Source of the DNA: a virus
IMG/VR virus record: IMGVR_UViG_3300003852_000025
Span: 1 to 39,173 of that record
Reading direction: 5' to 3' (one strand)
DNA length: 39,173 bases
Under the pieces are notes generated by a model that did no database searches, was not told the origin of the DNA, and saw only the letters and a program-made list of their open reading frames with translations. Made by a program: the position numbers and the translations under genes. Position 1 is the first letter of the stretch. Every line of letters starts with the position of its first letter. Of this stretch, positions 1-5,041 are shown one piece after another.

Positions 1-21
1 CACCCCCAACATCCCTCTCTC

Positions 22-135
22 CTTTATCCGGCCGATTAGGAAATGGGAGAGTATGGGGAGAATTAGGGAAGTACAGGAAGAGAACCATACTCTCCACGTA
101 TCAATCTTCCTCTATTCTCCGGCCGGGAAAGAGTG
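22..135 (+). promoter_or_regulatory. Intergenic module, copy A
   Basis: Non-coding stretch ahead of the first gene. A 17-bp element (22-38, CTTTATCCGGCCGATTA) is followed by an 11-bp-arm inverted repeat (46-56 GGAGAGTATGG with 85-95 CCATACTCTCC) and then by TATTCTCCGGCCGGGAAAG (113-131). The same order (identical 17-mer, hairpin, CCGGCCGG element) recurs at 2766-2853, which argues for a duplicated control cassette. The hairpin may terminate transcription from upstream, but its arms are far apart and it has no clear T-run here. Confidence 0.55.
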
Positions 136-179
136 ATGAGTCTTAGTAGAGCTTCATCAGCAAAAAAGAACGTATAACA

Positions 180-195
180 GGGATAAGAATCATAT
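180..195 (+). promoter_or_regulatory. Candidate phage promoter motif GGGATAAG
   Basis: GGGATAAGAATCATAT lies 40 nt before the first start codon. It resembles the motifs at 2874, 5608, 9256, 12905 and 38892, each in front of a gene on the same strand. The TATAAG-like core recalls the short -10-only elements of phage late promoters. Its function is inferred from recurrence alone. Confidence 0.4.
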
Positions 196-234
196 GAAGC
201 AACAATACCCTTGTAATGATCAAAGGACAAAACA

Positions 235-891
235 ATGACAAAAAAGAAAACACAAAAAGAAACGGCCTATAAGCTGCCTAGAGGCAAAGCATTAGTACTT
301 CGCACATGTGATCAAAACTTACAAAGTAATTACGGTAGCTTTCAATGGCCTTCTTCTGGTCCGGTGAAGTGTGATGATTGGAGCCCACAACCATATTGTG
401 GGCATGGCCTTCATGGGCTGCTTTGGGGGGAAGGTATTGGCGCATTTCTAGCAGGGGATAAAGACGCAAAATGGTTGGTTGTAGAAGTGTCTTTACAAAA
501 AGTAGTAAATATAGACGGCGATAAGATCAAATTTCCATATGGAAACGTTGTATTCTGTGGTGATCAATATGAGGCTACTAAGTTCATAAAGAACCATGGA
601 GGGCAGAATAAAGCTATAGCCTACAGTCTCAATACAGAAAATGCTGGCAATATAGGAGGAGATTATTCAGAGAATATAGGAGGAAGGCATTCAATAAATA
701 TAGGAGGAGAGCACTCAAAGAATATAGGAGGATACTTTTCACGAGCAGCGGCAGGAGAAAGGGGAGTCATAGCATTAGACTGGTATGACAGTGGAAGACG
801 TAGAATCACGGTAGGGTATGTAGGAGAAAATGGAATTGAGCCGAATGTACTTTATCGTTGTGATGGAGAAGGTAAACTTATAAAAGCATAA
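235..891 (+). CDS. Repeat-bearing conserved phage/bacterial protein
   Basis: A 218-aa protein with SD AAAGGA ahead of the ATG. The N-terminal part (about 1-125) carries CGHGLHGLLWGEG, KWLVVEV and VVFCGD. From memory this matches a conserved family in actinobacteria and phages in which a variable array of short repeats separates this domain from a C-terminal domain ending in a GYVGENGI-like stretch; here that stretch is at about 193-200. The repeat zone (about 139-168) has four NIGG units with 8-residue period, where relatives as I recall them mostly use an A-T-A-G type unit. Family function is not known to me. It may be distantly related to DUF7666-type proteins, which share the domain-repeat-domain layout, but that link is a guess. 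Confidence 0.6.
   Translation: MTKKKTQKETAYKLPRGKALVLRTCDQNLQSNYGSFQWPSSGPVKCDDWSPQPYCGHGLHGLLWGEGIGAFLAGDKDAKWLVVEVSLQKVVNIDGDKIKFPYGNVVFCGDQYEATKFIKNHGGQNKAIAYSLNTENAGNIGGDYSENIGGRHSINIGGEHSKNIGGYFSRAAAGERGVIALDWYDSGRRRITVGYVGENGIEPNVLYRCDGEGKLIKA
649..732 (+). repeat. 24-bp tandem repeat (NIGG units)
   Basis: The 12-mer AATATAGGAGGA occurs four times at exactly 24-bp spacing (649, 673, 697, 721). Each copy encodes N-I-G-G, and the 12-bp spacers between copies are variable. Each copy is also a perfect SD-like AGGAGGA, yet no ATG follows at a useful distance, so these are coding repeats rather than translation starts. Confidence 0.9.
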
Positions 892-926
892 CTCCTCTAT
901 TCTCCGGCGGATTAGGAAAGGAAAAC

Positions 927-1052
927 ATGGCTGAACCACACCCAAAAAAGATGGCCATTAAGACTTTTCTGATTTGGCCTCTTGTACTGCTGATTATGGT
1001 TATTCGTAAATGGTGCGAGCCTTCGCCAAAGTTTCCAACGTCATTACAATAA
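927..1052 (+). CDS. 41-aa putative single-pass membrane protein
   Basis: Short ORF MAEPHPKKMAIKTFLIWPLV... preceded by AGGAAAGGAAAAC. It has a basic N-terminus, one hydrophobic segment (about residues 12-26) followed by RKW, and a Pro-rich tail, so the topology is probably one transmembrane helix. It sits between two same-strand genes with no overlap. The upstream gap (896-916) contains a CTCCGGCGGATTAGG element like the ones in the duplicated modules. No family recognised. Confidence 0.55.
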   Translation: MAEPHPKKMAIKTFLIWPLVLLIMVIRKWCEPSPKFPTSLQ

Positions 1053-1090
1053 CGCTGGTACTTAGTCTTTGAAATAGAAAGGACGAGAAC

Positions 1091-1564
1091 ATGAAAAGAA
1101 TCTCATTTAACATCAATTGCGAAGAAAAAACCTGTGGGCATTGCCAGTTTCTTGTTAGCAAACCACTAAAGTGTAAAATGTTCGATCAAATACTCCGCGA
1201 GCGTGACCCCTCTGAGCCACGCTGGGCAATACGTCTGCCTGAGTGCATTCAGACGCAAGTCAAAGAAGAAACTGTGCCTCTGCTTCTAGAAGAGCACTCA
1301 GCTAAATGCCAAAAGTGCGGTGCCAATGGATTTACTGGCCCGTCATATCAATTTCCATCCGGTCCAGGGGTATACACTTCACATCCAATTGATGCGATAG
1401 AGTGCTTAGTATATCGTTGCAATCAGTGTGGGCATAGAAGTCATGTAAAATGCTTAGATACGCGCAAACAAGAAGCACAAAAGAAAAATAGTGATGCAGA
1501 CATCGAAAGAGAAAAAGAGTGCGCAAATGAAAGCTATGAGGCAACGATAGCGTGGCGGCCATGA
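1091..1564 (+). CDS. Zinc-ribbon protein, 157 aa
   Basis: The start has SD AAAGGA 8 nt upstream. Several metal-binding pairs are visible: CGHC (about 16-19), CQKC (about 73-76) and CNQC with a following HxxC (about 110-120). The C-terminus is highly charged and probably helical (KQEAQKKN...IEREKECAN). This suggests a two-zinc-ribbon, nucleic-acid- or protein-binding phage protein. It ends in CGGCCATGA, so its stop overlaps the next start by ATGA. No named family recognised. Confidence 0.6.
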   Translation: MKRISFNINCEEKTCGHCQFLVSKPLKCKMFDQILRERDPSEPRWAIRLPECIQTQVKEETVPLLLEEHSAKCQKCGANGFTGPSYQFPSGPGVYTSHPIDAIECLVYRCNQCGHRSHVKCLDTRKQEAQKKNSDADIEREKECANESYEATIAWRP

Positions 1565-1791
1565 GTATTGAACTGATTGACCATGGACCAGGAATATGGA
1601 CGGCCCATGATAAGTACTTAGATTTAATAGGAACGGGCACAACTCGATTAAAAGCTCTAGAAGATTTGATCGAGTTCATTAAATCGATTAAAAATGAACT
1701 CTCTTCAACTCCGGACAAAGAGCTTACTGATGACGCAATCGTTTTACGCTACAAATTGTGGACATATACTACAGCAGAGATGAAGCCATGA
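1561..1791 (+). CDS. Small protein, possibly HicB-like fold
   Basis: The ATG at 1561 overlaps the previous stop (ATGA); an in-frame GTG at 1552 is possible but less likely. The 76-aa product begins MSIELIDHGPGIWTAHDKYL and has the order strand, strand (GTGTT), then an acidic helix (LKALEDLIEFIKSI). That pattern resembles HicB-type antitoxin domains. There is no HicA partner and no DNA-binding tail in view, so the assignment is tentative. First link of an ATGA-coupled chain that runs to 2757. Confidence 0.5.
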   Translation: MSIELIDHGPGIWTAHDKYLDLIGTGTTRLKALEDLIEFIKSIKNELSSTPDKELTDDAIVLRYKLWTYTTAEMKP

Positions 1792-1829
1792 AGCGCGCAG
1801 ACTATGCGGACATGAAGGAGGAACAATGA
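1788..1829 (+). CDS. Possible 13-aa coupling peptide
   Basis: MKRADYADMKEEQ starts on the ATGA that ends the preceding gene and ends on the TGA that overlaps the next ATG (1826). Its coding sequence contains the AAGGAGGAACA ribosome-binding site of the next gene. It may simply be a translational bridge that carries ribosomes across to 1826 rather than a functional protein. Confidence 0.3.
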   Translation: MKRADYADMKEEQ

Positions 1830-2005
1830 ATTGTGCAATTTGCGGCAAGCCGGTGCCTGCCAGGAAGCCAGTGCTCGCGATCATCCGCCAGCACGGGATT
1901 GTCTCCGCGCACGAGACGGTGATGCCGAATGGGCACGAAGAGTGCGACGTCGAGCTGAAGAAGCGCGGCGAGCACGTAGGCGCAGCGGGAAAGGTGAAGC
2001 CATGA
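1826..2005 (+). CDS. Zinc-finger mini-protein, paralog 1 (GC-rich)
   Basis: A 59-aa product beginning MNCAICGKPV and ending RGEHVGAAGKVKP, with a perfect SD (AAGGAGGAACA) before the ATG. The CAIC pair plus a downstream H-x2-C (HEEC) can bind one zinc. It shares the N-terminal xCAIC and C-terminal RGEHxGAAxK signatures with the genes at 2276 and 2524, so the three are a tandem family. This copy is markedly GC-rich while its paralogs are AT-rich, which suggests separate arrival. Longer ORFs in other frames here arise from the high GC; this frame is chosen for its SD, motifs and coupled ends. Confidence 0.65.
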   Translation: MNCAICGKPVPARKPVLAIIRQHGIVSAHETVMPNGHEECDVELKKRGEHVGAAGKVKP

Positions 2006-2094
2006 CATACGACGCGCGCCCCGCGCTCGGCTTCGCCCTGGTTGCCGCTGCATTCTGCGCGACGGTCGTGATTGAAGTGTGGTGCAGGCCATGA
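2002..2094 (+). CDS. 30-aa putative membrane peptide
   Basis: MTYDARPALGFALVAAAFCA... contains one hydrophobic stretch (about residues 9-24), enough for a single transmembrane helix, and ends in WCRP. Start and stop are both ATGA overlaps with the neighbours. It is GC-rich like 1826-2005. Its size, topology and position repeat the pattern of the 41-aa (927) and 30-aa (2962) membrane peptides. Function unknown. Confidence 0.45.
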   Translation: MTYDARPALGFALVAAAFCATVVIEVWCRP

Positions 2095-2279
2095 CGTTGC
2101 TGGAGCTTTGCACGACGAATCTAATGCAGGAGGCATCTGGTGTGCGCCTGCGATTTCAAAACGCGCTGCTGTGGGCATTCCTTATGGAGACTGGCGCGCC
2201 CATAGAAGAATGCGTTTTGGTCGAGCAAACCAAAGACGACTGTGTGATTTGGCGTTTCGAGAGAAGAAGCAGGCCATGA
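2091..2279 (+). CDS. Small unknown protein, 62 aa
   Basis: The ATG at 2091 overlaps the preceding TGA. The product begins MTLLELCTTNLMQEASGVRL, is predicted helical at the N-terminus, continues with VLVEQTKDDCVIWRFE (strand-like), and ends in SRP on the shared AGGCCATGA junction. No family recognised. The start is set by coupling only, because there is no independent SD of note. Confidence 0.45.
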   Translation: MTLLELCTTNLMQEASGVRLRFQNALLWAFLMETGAPIEECVLVEQTKDDCVIWRFERRSRP

Positions 2280-2527
2280 AATGCGCAATCTGTAAACAAC
2301 ATATAGATTTGCCATGGGCTGGTGCTTGTACCACTCCAGGGGATGAAGAAAAGGAAGGCATCATCACACATGTGAATTGCCAGTTAGTGCAAGATGCAGT
2401 TAAAAAAGAACGTGCTGATGTATTGGCATTATTACGATCAGTATCTTCTATTTTTACATCCGGCCAAGTAGCGGAAATAATTGAACGAGGACTACACGAA
2501 GGGATGGCTGAGAGGTTCAAGCCATGA
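2276..2527 (+). CDS. Zinc-finger mini-protein, paralog 2
   Basis: An 83-aa product starting MKCAICKQHI; its first 17 bases are identical to those of the gene at 2524. It has a CAIC pair, a HVNC later (a likely second half of the zinc site), then ERADVLALLRS and IERGLHEGMAERFKP, which parallel ERADLLAYIHN and IERGEHIGAAKKIKS of paralog 3. Start and stop are ATGA-coupled. This is probably a one-zinc treble-clef or zinc-ribbon protein; its partner or target is unknown. Confidence 0.6.
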   Translation: MKCAICKQHIDLPWAGACTTPGDEEKEGIITHVNCQLVQDAVKKERADVLALLRSVSSIFTSGQVAEIIERGLHEGMAERFKP

Positions 2528-2757
2528 AATGCGCAATCTGCAAGCAGGAAATTGCGGTCCTATCCGCCGGACCAGAGGACGAGTGGAATGACTTCAATGG
2601 AGTAGTGGAGCACGAGTGTTGCCACTATGGTCGACTTCCAGAGCGTGCTGATCTGTTGGCGTATATACATAATTGGCCAATGCGAACTGGAAGTGGCTTA
2701 GCAATCTCTATAGAGCGTGGGGAACATATAGGTGCAGCAAAGAAAATAAAATCATAA
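2524..2757 (+). CDS. Zinc-finger mini-protein, paralog 3
   Basis: A 77-aa product starting MKCAICKQEI, with CAIC and HECC as the likely zinc ligands, followed by ERADLLAYIHN and a C-terminal IERGEHIGAAKKIKS. It is the last gene of the ATGA chain: it ends in TAATAA rather than the shared (A/G)GCCATGA junction, and a terminator follows 30 nt downstream. Aligned with 1826 and 2276 it defines the family: CxxC, then HxxC, then a helical C-terminus with RGExxGAA. Confidence 0.6.
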   Translation: MKCAICKQEIAVLSAGPEDEWNDFNGVVEHECCHYGRLPERADLLAYIHNWPMRTGSGLAISIERGEHIGAAKKIKS

Positions 2758-2765
2758 TAATACTT

Positions 2766-2853
2766 CTTTATCCGGCCGATTAAGAGTAAAGGACAGGGGA
2801 ATACAGCACCCCTGTCCTTTTCTTTATCCATATTCTATCCGGCCGGAAGAGTG
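2766..2853 (+). promoter_or_regulatory. Intergenic module, copy B
   Basis: Holds the same 17-mer as copy A (2766-2782), then a terminator hairpin, then TATTCTATCCGGCCGGAAGAGTG (2831-2853), closely matching 113-135. The GGGATAAG motif follows in both copies, 27 nt (B) or about 45 nt (A) downstream. The hairpin sequences in A and B differ although the flanks are conserved, as expected when structure rather than sequence is selected. Confidence 0.55.
2788..2823 (+). terminator. Rho-independent terminator
   Basis: AAAGGACAGGGG (2788-2799) pairs with CCCCTGTCCTTT across a loop of about 8 nt, and the right arm runs into TTTTCTTT. It is a strong GC stem followed by a T-run, just after the mini-gene chain ends at 2757. 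Confidence 0.85.
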
Positions 2854-2873
2854 TAAATAAGAAGGGATAAACG

Positions 2874-2887
2874 GGGATAAGTAATAT
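2874..2887 (+). promoter_or_regulatory. Candidate phage promoter motif GGGATAAG
   Basis: GGGATAAGTAATAT, downstream of terminator 2788-2823 and 75 nt before the next gene. An additional GGGATAAA lies about 11 nt upstream, as at 5597-5621. It is placed where a new transcript must begin after the terminator. Confidence 0.45.
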
Positions 2888-2961
2888 GTATGAGAATGAA
2901 CAGTAAGTAATTCTCATTATTCTCTCCGGCGGATAACCGGAGACAACCAATGGAGAACCAC

Positions 2962-3054
2962 ATGATAATTTGGATTCTGACAGGGTCAGTAGCCTACGGG
3001 TTATTGATGGCAGGAGCACAAATGCTCCTAAAGAAATACATAAACCGGAGGTAG
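2962..3054 (+). CDS. 30-aa putative membrane peptide
   Basis: MIIWILTGSVAYGLLMAG... is almost entirely one hydrophobic helix followed by a basic tail (KKYINRR), giving an N-out/C-in prediction by the positive-inside rule. The SD is GGAGAACCAC immediately before this ATG; an upstream in-frame ATG at 2950 lacks an SD. It is too small to assign, and could be a membrane-active early peptide. Confidence 0.5.
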   Translation: MIIWILTGSVAYGLLMAGAQMLLKKYINRR

Positions 3055-3058
3055 GGGA

Positions 3059-3244
3059 ATGTTAAAAGGGTTACCGTCCTCAGTAAATCTCTTCCATTGT
3101 TATGAGTGCAAGGAGGACTTTACAGGAGACAAGATGATCTGCTCACCCTCTACCGGCAGACCTTTGAGCTTTTGCAAGAAATGCATGGAAAAACTTCGTG
3201 ATAAAAAACCAAAGAAACCAAAAAACGGAGAACCAAATGACTAG
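3059..3244 (+). CDS. Small zinc-finger protein, 61 aa
   Basis: SD GGAGGTAGGGGA is directly upstream. Two CxxC pairs are visible: CYEC (about 14-17) and CKKC (about 39-42), with a further Cys at about 28, consistent with a single structural zinc. The C-terminus is Lys/Pro-rich (KKPKKPKNGE) and probably disordered. Its stop lies inside the start region of the next gene (8-nt overlap), so the two are translationally linked. Confidence 0.55.
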   Translation: MLKGLPSSVNLFHCYECKEDFTGDKMICSPSTGRPLSFCKKCMEKLRDKKPKKPKNGEPND

Positions 3245-3674
3245 AGAACAGATAGTCGCAGCAAACACAGAAGAGTTACAAAAATTTGCGAAGGAAGTTA
3301 ATCTTAAAATAACAAATAACACTGAATGCAAAAATTGTTTAGAATGCATTCTGTGTAATAACTGTTTCAATTGTTTGCACTGTACCACGTGCGGTTACTG
3401 TATAAATTGCCTACAGTGCAGTATTTGTGCGTATTGTGAATTGTGTTTGAGTTGCACTAATTGCAGTGACTGCAAATATTGTTGCGGTTGTGCGTACTGT
3501 GTACGCTGCACCAATTGTTTCAATTCCATCGGGTTATTGGGGGCAGAGTATGTCTTTTGTGGGGTACAGCTCACAGAAGATGAATATATGAATGCGATTA
3601 ATAAGATGACCCAAGGAATTGGCACGCCTTTTGTGGAACAAAAAAAGGGTGCAGGTACTACAACCACCAATTAA
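3237..3674 (+). CDS. Cys-triplet repeat protein (Cxx)22
   Basis: The ATG at 3237 has SD GGAGAACCAA. The 145-aa product begins MTREQIVAANTEELQKF, then from residue 31 to 94 has Cys at every third position without exception (22 Cys, plus one extra). Superimposed is a 12-residue period of the form C-L-x-C-x-x-C-x-(Y/N)-C-x-x, five copies. After the array comes AEYVFCGVQLTEDEYMNAINKM, which aligns with the C-terminal half of the gene at 3901; the N-terminal MT(R/K)EQIVAA also aligns. The protein is therefore a small two-part scaffold with a Cys array inserted. No family recognised. A metal-loaded or disulfide-laddered fold, such as a narrow helix with three residues per turn, is plausible inference. 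Confidence 0.75.
   Translation: MTREQIVAANTEELQKFAKEVNLKITNNTECKNCLECILCNNCFNCLHCTTCGYCINCLQCSICAYCELCLSCTNCSDCKYCCGCAYCVRCTNCFNSIGLLGAEYVFCGVQLTEDEYMNAINKMTQGIGTPFVEQKKGAGTTTTN
3327..3518 (+). repeat. 36-bp coding repeat giving CxxCxxCxxCxx
   Basis: Sixty-four codons with TGT/TGC at every third codon. Both Cys codons are mixed irregularly and the spacer codons vary, so the periodicity is held at protein level and is not a recent DNA slippage product. Twelve-residue units start with CL at about residues 34, 46, 58 and 70 and with CC at 82. Confidence 0.9.
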
Positions 3675-3682
3675 ACTGCCCA

Positions 3683-3880
3683 ATGTCAAAACAAGAGAAA
3701 CCCAAATGTGTCTTGGTAGGCACAGATGGTAACGTGTTTTTTATCATAGGCAAAGTCTGTAAGACTCTCAAAAATGCAAAGTTAACAGACCGAGCCGCTG
3801 AATTTCAAAACAAGGCACTTAAAGCTTCATCTTATGATGAAGTGTTGCAATTGTGTTTTGATTACGTTGATGTGCAATAA
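3683..3880 (+). CDS. Conserved small phage protein, 65 aa
   Basis: The product reads MSKQEKPKCVLVGTDGNVFF..., then a helix and a final SYDEVLQLCFDYVDVQ. From memory, short proteins with the LVGTDGNVF and SYDEVL signatures are common in phages and mobile elements of Gram-positive bacteria, with no function assigned. There is no strong SD at this ATG, so it may depend on ribosomes leaving the Cys-repeat gene 8 nt upstream. Confidence 0.6.
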   Translation: MSKQEKPKCVLVGTDGNVFFIIGKVCKTLKNAKLTDRAAEFQNKALKASSYDEVLQLCFDYVDVQ

Positions 3881-3900
3881 ACCAGAAAGGTGACAACAGG

Positions 3901-4152
3901 ATGACAAAAGAGCAAATTGTGGCAGCTAGCCCAAGGGAATTGAGTGCACTGGTACAGGAGAGTATTGACTCTTATACCAATCACTCAACTCCCCAACCCT
4001 TCTCCGGCCATCCGCGAATGGATGAATACATCTTCTGTGGGGTAAGCCTCAACACAAAAGAGTGCATAGAGGCCATCAGAAAACTTGAGATGGCCTATTA
4101 TGAGCTGGTGGAGGCAACATCTGGAGGGGCAAATGGCGACAAGATACCGTAG
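3901..4152 (+). CDS. Repeat-less paralog of the Cys-triplet protein
   Basis: The 83-aa product begins MTKEQIVAASPRELSAL and carries DEYIFCGVSLNTKECIEAIRKLEM. Both ends align with the gene at 3237 (MTREQIVAA..EEL and AEYVFCGVQLTEDEYMNAINKM), but in place of the Cys array there is only a short Pro/Ser-containing linker. SD AAAGGTG is upstream. It is probably a duplicate that shows the ancestral scaffold. Function unknown. Confidence 0.6.
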   Translation: MTKEQIVAASPRELSALVQESIDSYTNHSTPQPFSGHPRMDEYIFCGVSLNTKECIEAIRKLEMAYYELVEATSGGANGDKIP

Positions 4153-4312
4153 TAAAGCGCCTTGTACCTCCGAATTCCAGAAAGATCAAAGAACGGTTAA
4201 ATTATATTTCGATCTAAAGGAAGTCGAACAACAACGAGAGAAAGAAGCAAAAAGGCTAGCTCAAAAGCTGGCCTTTTTGGTTCTAGACATGTGCGATGAA
4301 GAAATGAGGTGA
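4133..4312 (+). CDS. Small charged helical protein, 59 aa
   Basis: The start at 4133 is chosen for its SD GGAGGGGCAA and overlaps the end of the previous gene by 20 nt. The product MATRYRSKAPCTSEF... continues into one long charged helix (LKEVEQQREKEAKRLAQKLAFLVLDM). The C-terminal half looks like a coiled coil. No family recognised. Confidence 0.5.
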   Translation: MATRYRSKAPCTSEFQKDQRTVKLYFDLKEVEQQREKEAKRLAQKLAFLVLDMCDEEMR

Positions 4313-4314
4313 AA

Positions 4315-4965
4315 ATGATAAGCAAAGAAGAATTGATTAGAGACATCAGTTCAATTGCCCCATGGAGTGGCTCTTTAGAACAATTAAAAGAGCACCTAAA
4401 CATCACTGGTTCTAACCAGCAACTGAGTTCCAAGATATGTCACTCCAAAGACAGACTTGCTGCACTTGGAGTGACGATAGAAAGGCCACCTCGAACAGAT
4501 TCATATAAGACTCGTGAAATAATCTTCACGAAGAATCAAGCACAACCAACAATCCTATTCGATGGCAGTAGAAACCAACACACACAGGAGAACCATATGA
4601 TTGAAAATGACTCTACTACCCCCTCCCCCGGCTTAGGTGTCCGATTGGTATGGGAGGTTAGTGAAGAGGCCCTTAAAGCCTTCTTTGCAGTCCTTCCGTT
4701 GTTGAAGACTGAACAAATGAAAACATTGGGGAAGGCGCTCAATGATCATGTAACCTATAAGGCTACCTCAACCAAGACAACTCAGCCCACTCCCTTCACC
4801 TTCTCTCCGGCTACTAAGCCGGAGAACGTACAAAAGACTACAAAGAAGCCCAAAAAGGGCAAGACATTGTACGTGAAATGCGTACGAAAGGACGACCTGA
4901 AGGGTGAGCCGAAGTACAGGCTTCGTGATGCTGTAGAGCGAAGCGGTAACTACGTAATTGTGTAG
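4315..4965 (+). CDS. Putative winged-helix-like protein with internal start
   Basis: The ATG at 4315 has SD GAGGTGAAA; a GTG at 4309 is a weaker alternative. Residues 1-75 (ISKEELIRDISSIAPWSG...) look like a helix-turn-helix or winged-helix domain. A linker follows, then from residue 95 a second region with helical VSEEALKAFFAVLPLLKTEQM and a basic tail (KKPKKGKTLYVKCVRKDD). At residue 95 (ATG 4597) the DNA carries a perfect AGGAGAACCAT SD, so a shorter 122-aa form may also be made. A hairpin at 4980-5016 follows the gene. Confidence 0.5.
   Translation: MISKEELIRDISSIAPWSGSLEQLKEHLNITGSNQQLSSKICHSKDRLAALGVTIERPPRTDSYKTREIIFTKNQAQPTILFDGSRNQHTQENHMIENDSTTPSPGLGVRLVWEVSEEALKAFFAVLPLLKTEQMKTLGKALNDHVTYKATSTKTTQPTPFTFSPATKPENVQKTTKKPKKGKTLYVKCVRKDDLKGEPKYRLRDAVERSGNYVIV
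4588..4599 (+). promoter_or_regulatory. Internal ribosome-binding site and start
   Basis: AGGAGAACCAT plus ATG (4597) inside the gene at 4315, in frame. The same GGAGAACCA(C/A/T)ATG arrangement precedes the genes at 2962, 3237, 6727 and 38971, so this one is likely to be used. Confidence 0.5.
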
Positions 4966-4979
4966 TGACACCGTGCAAA

Positions 4980-5016
4980 AGATGGTCAATCTCTGTGATA
5001 AGGAGATTGACCATCT
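4980..5016 (+). terminator. Perfect 14-bp hairpin, terminator-like
   Basis: AGATGGTCAATCTC (4980-4993) pairs perfectly with GAGATTGACCATCT (5003-5016) across a 9-nt loop and is followed by GTTT. It sits 15 nt after the stop at 4965 and ahead of the SD for 5042. The T-run is short, so it may be a partial terminator or a processing site. Confidence 0.6.
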
Positions 5017-5041
5017 GTTTCGCCAACAACAAGGAGCCAAG

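Noticed and set aside
649-732. Four AGGAGGA sequences as ribosome-binding sites of nested genes
   Set aside because: No start codon lies 5-10 nt downstream in any frame giving a useful ORF; the period and the encoded NIGG explain them.
1831-2094. 87-codon plus frame overlapping 1826-2005
   Set aside because: Its first part is out of frame with the xCAIC protein and has low-complexity Arg/Ala composition; only the last 30 codons (2002-2094) look real.
1744-2178. Long minus-strand frame over the GC-rich patch
   Set aside because: High GC content removes stop codons in all frames. The plus-strand frames have SDs, CxxC motifs and ATGA coupling; this one has none.
1826-2757. CRISPR or IS-like array because of repeated junction sequences
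   Set aside because: Repeats are only about 8-9 bp at gene borders, spacing varies with gene length and there is no transposase or repeat/spacer structure.
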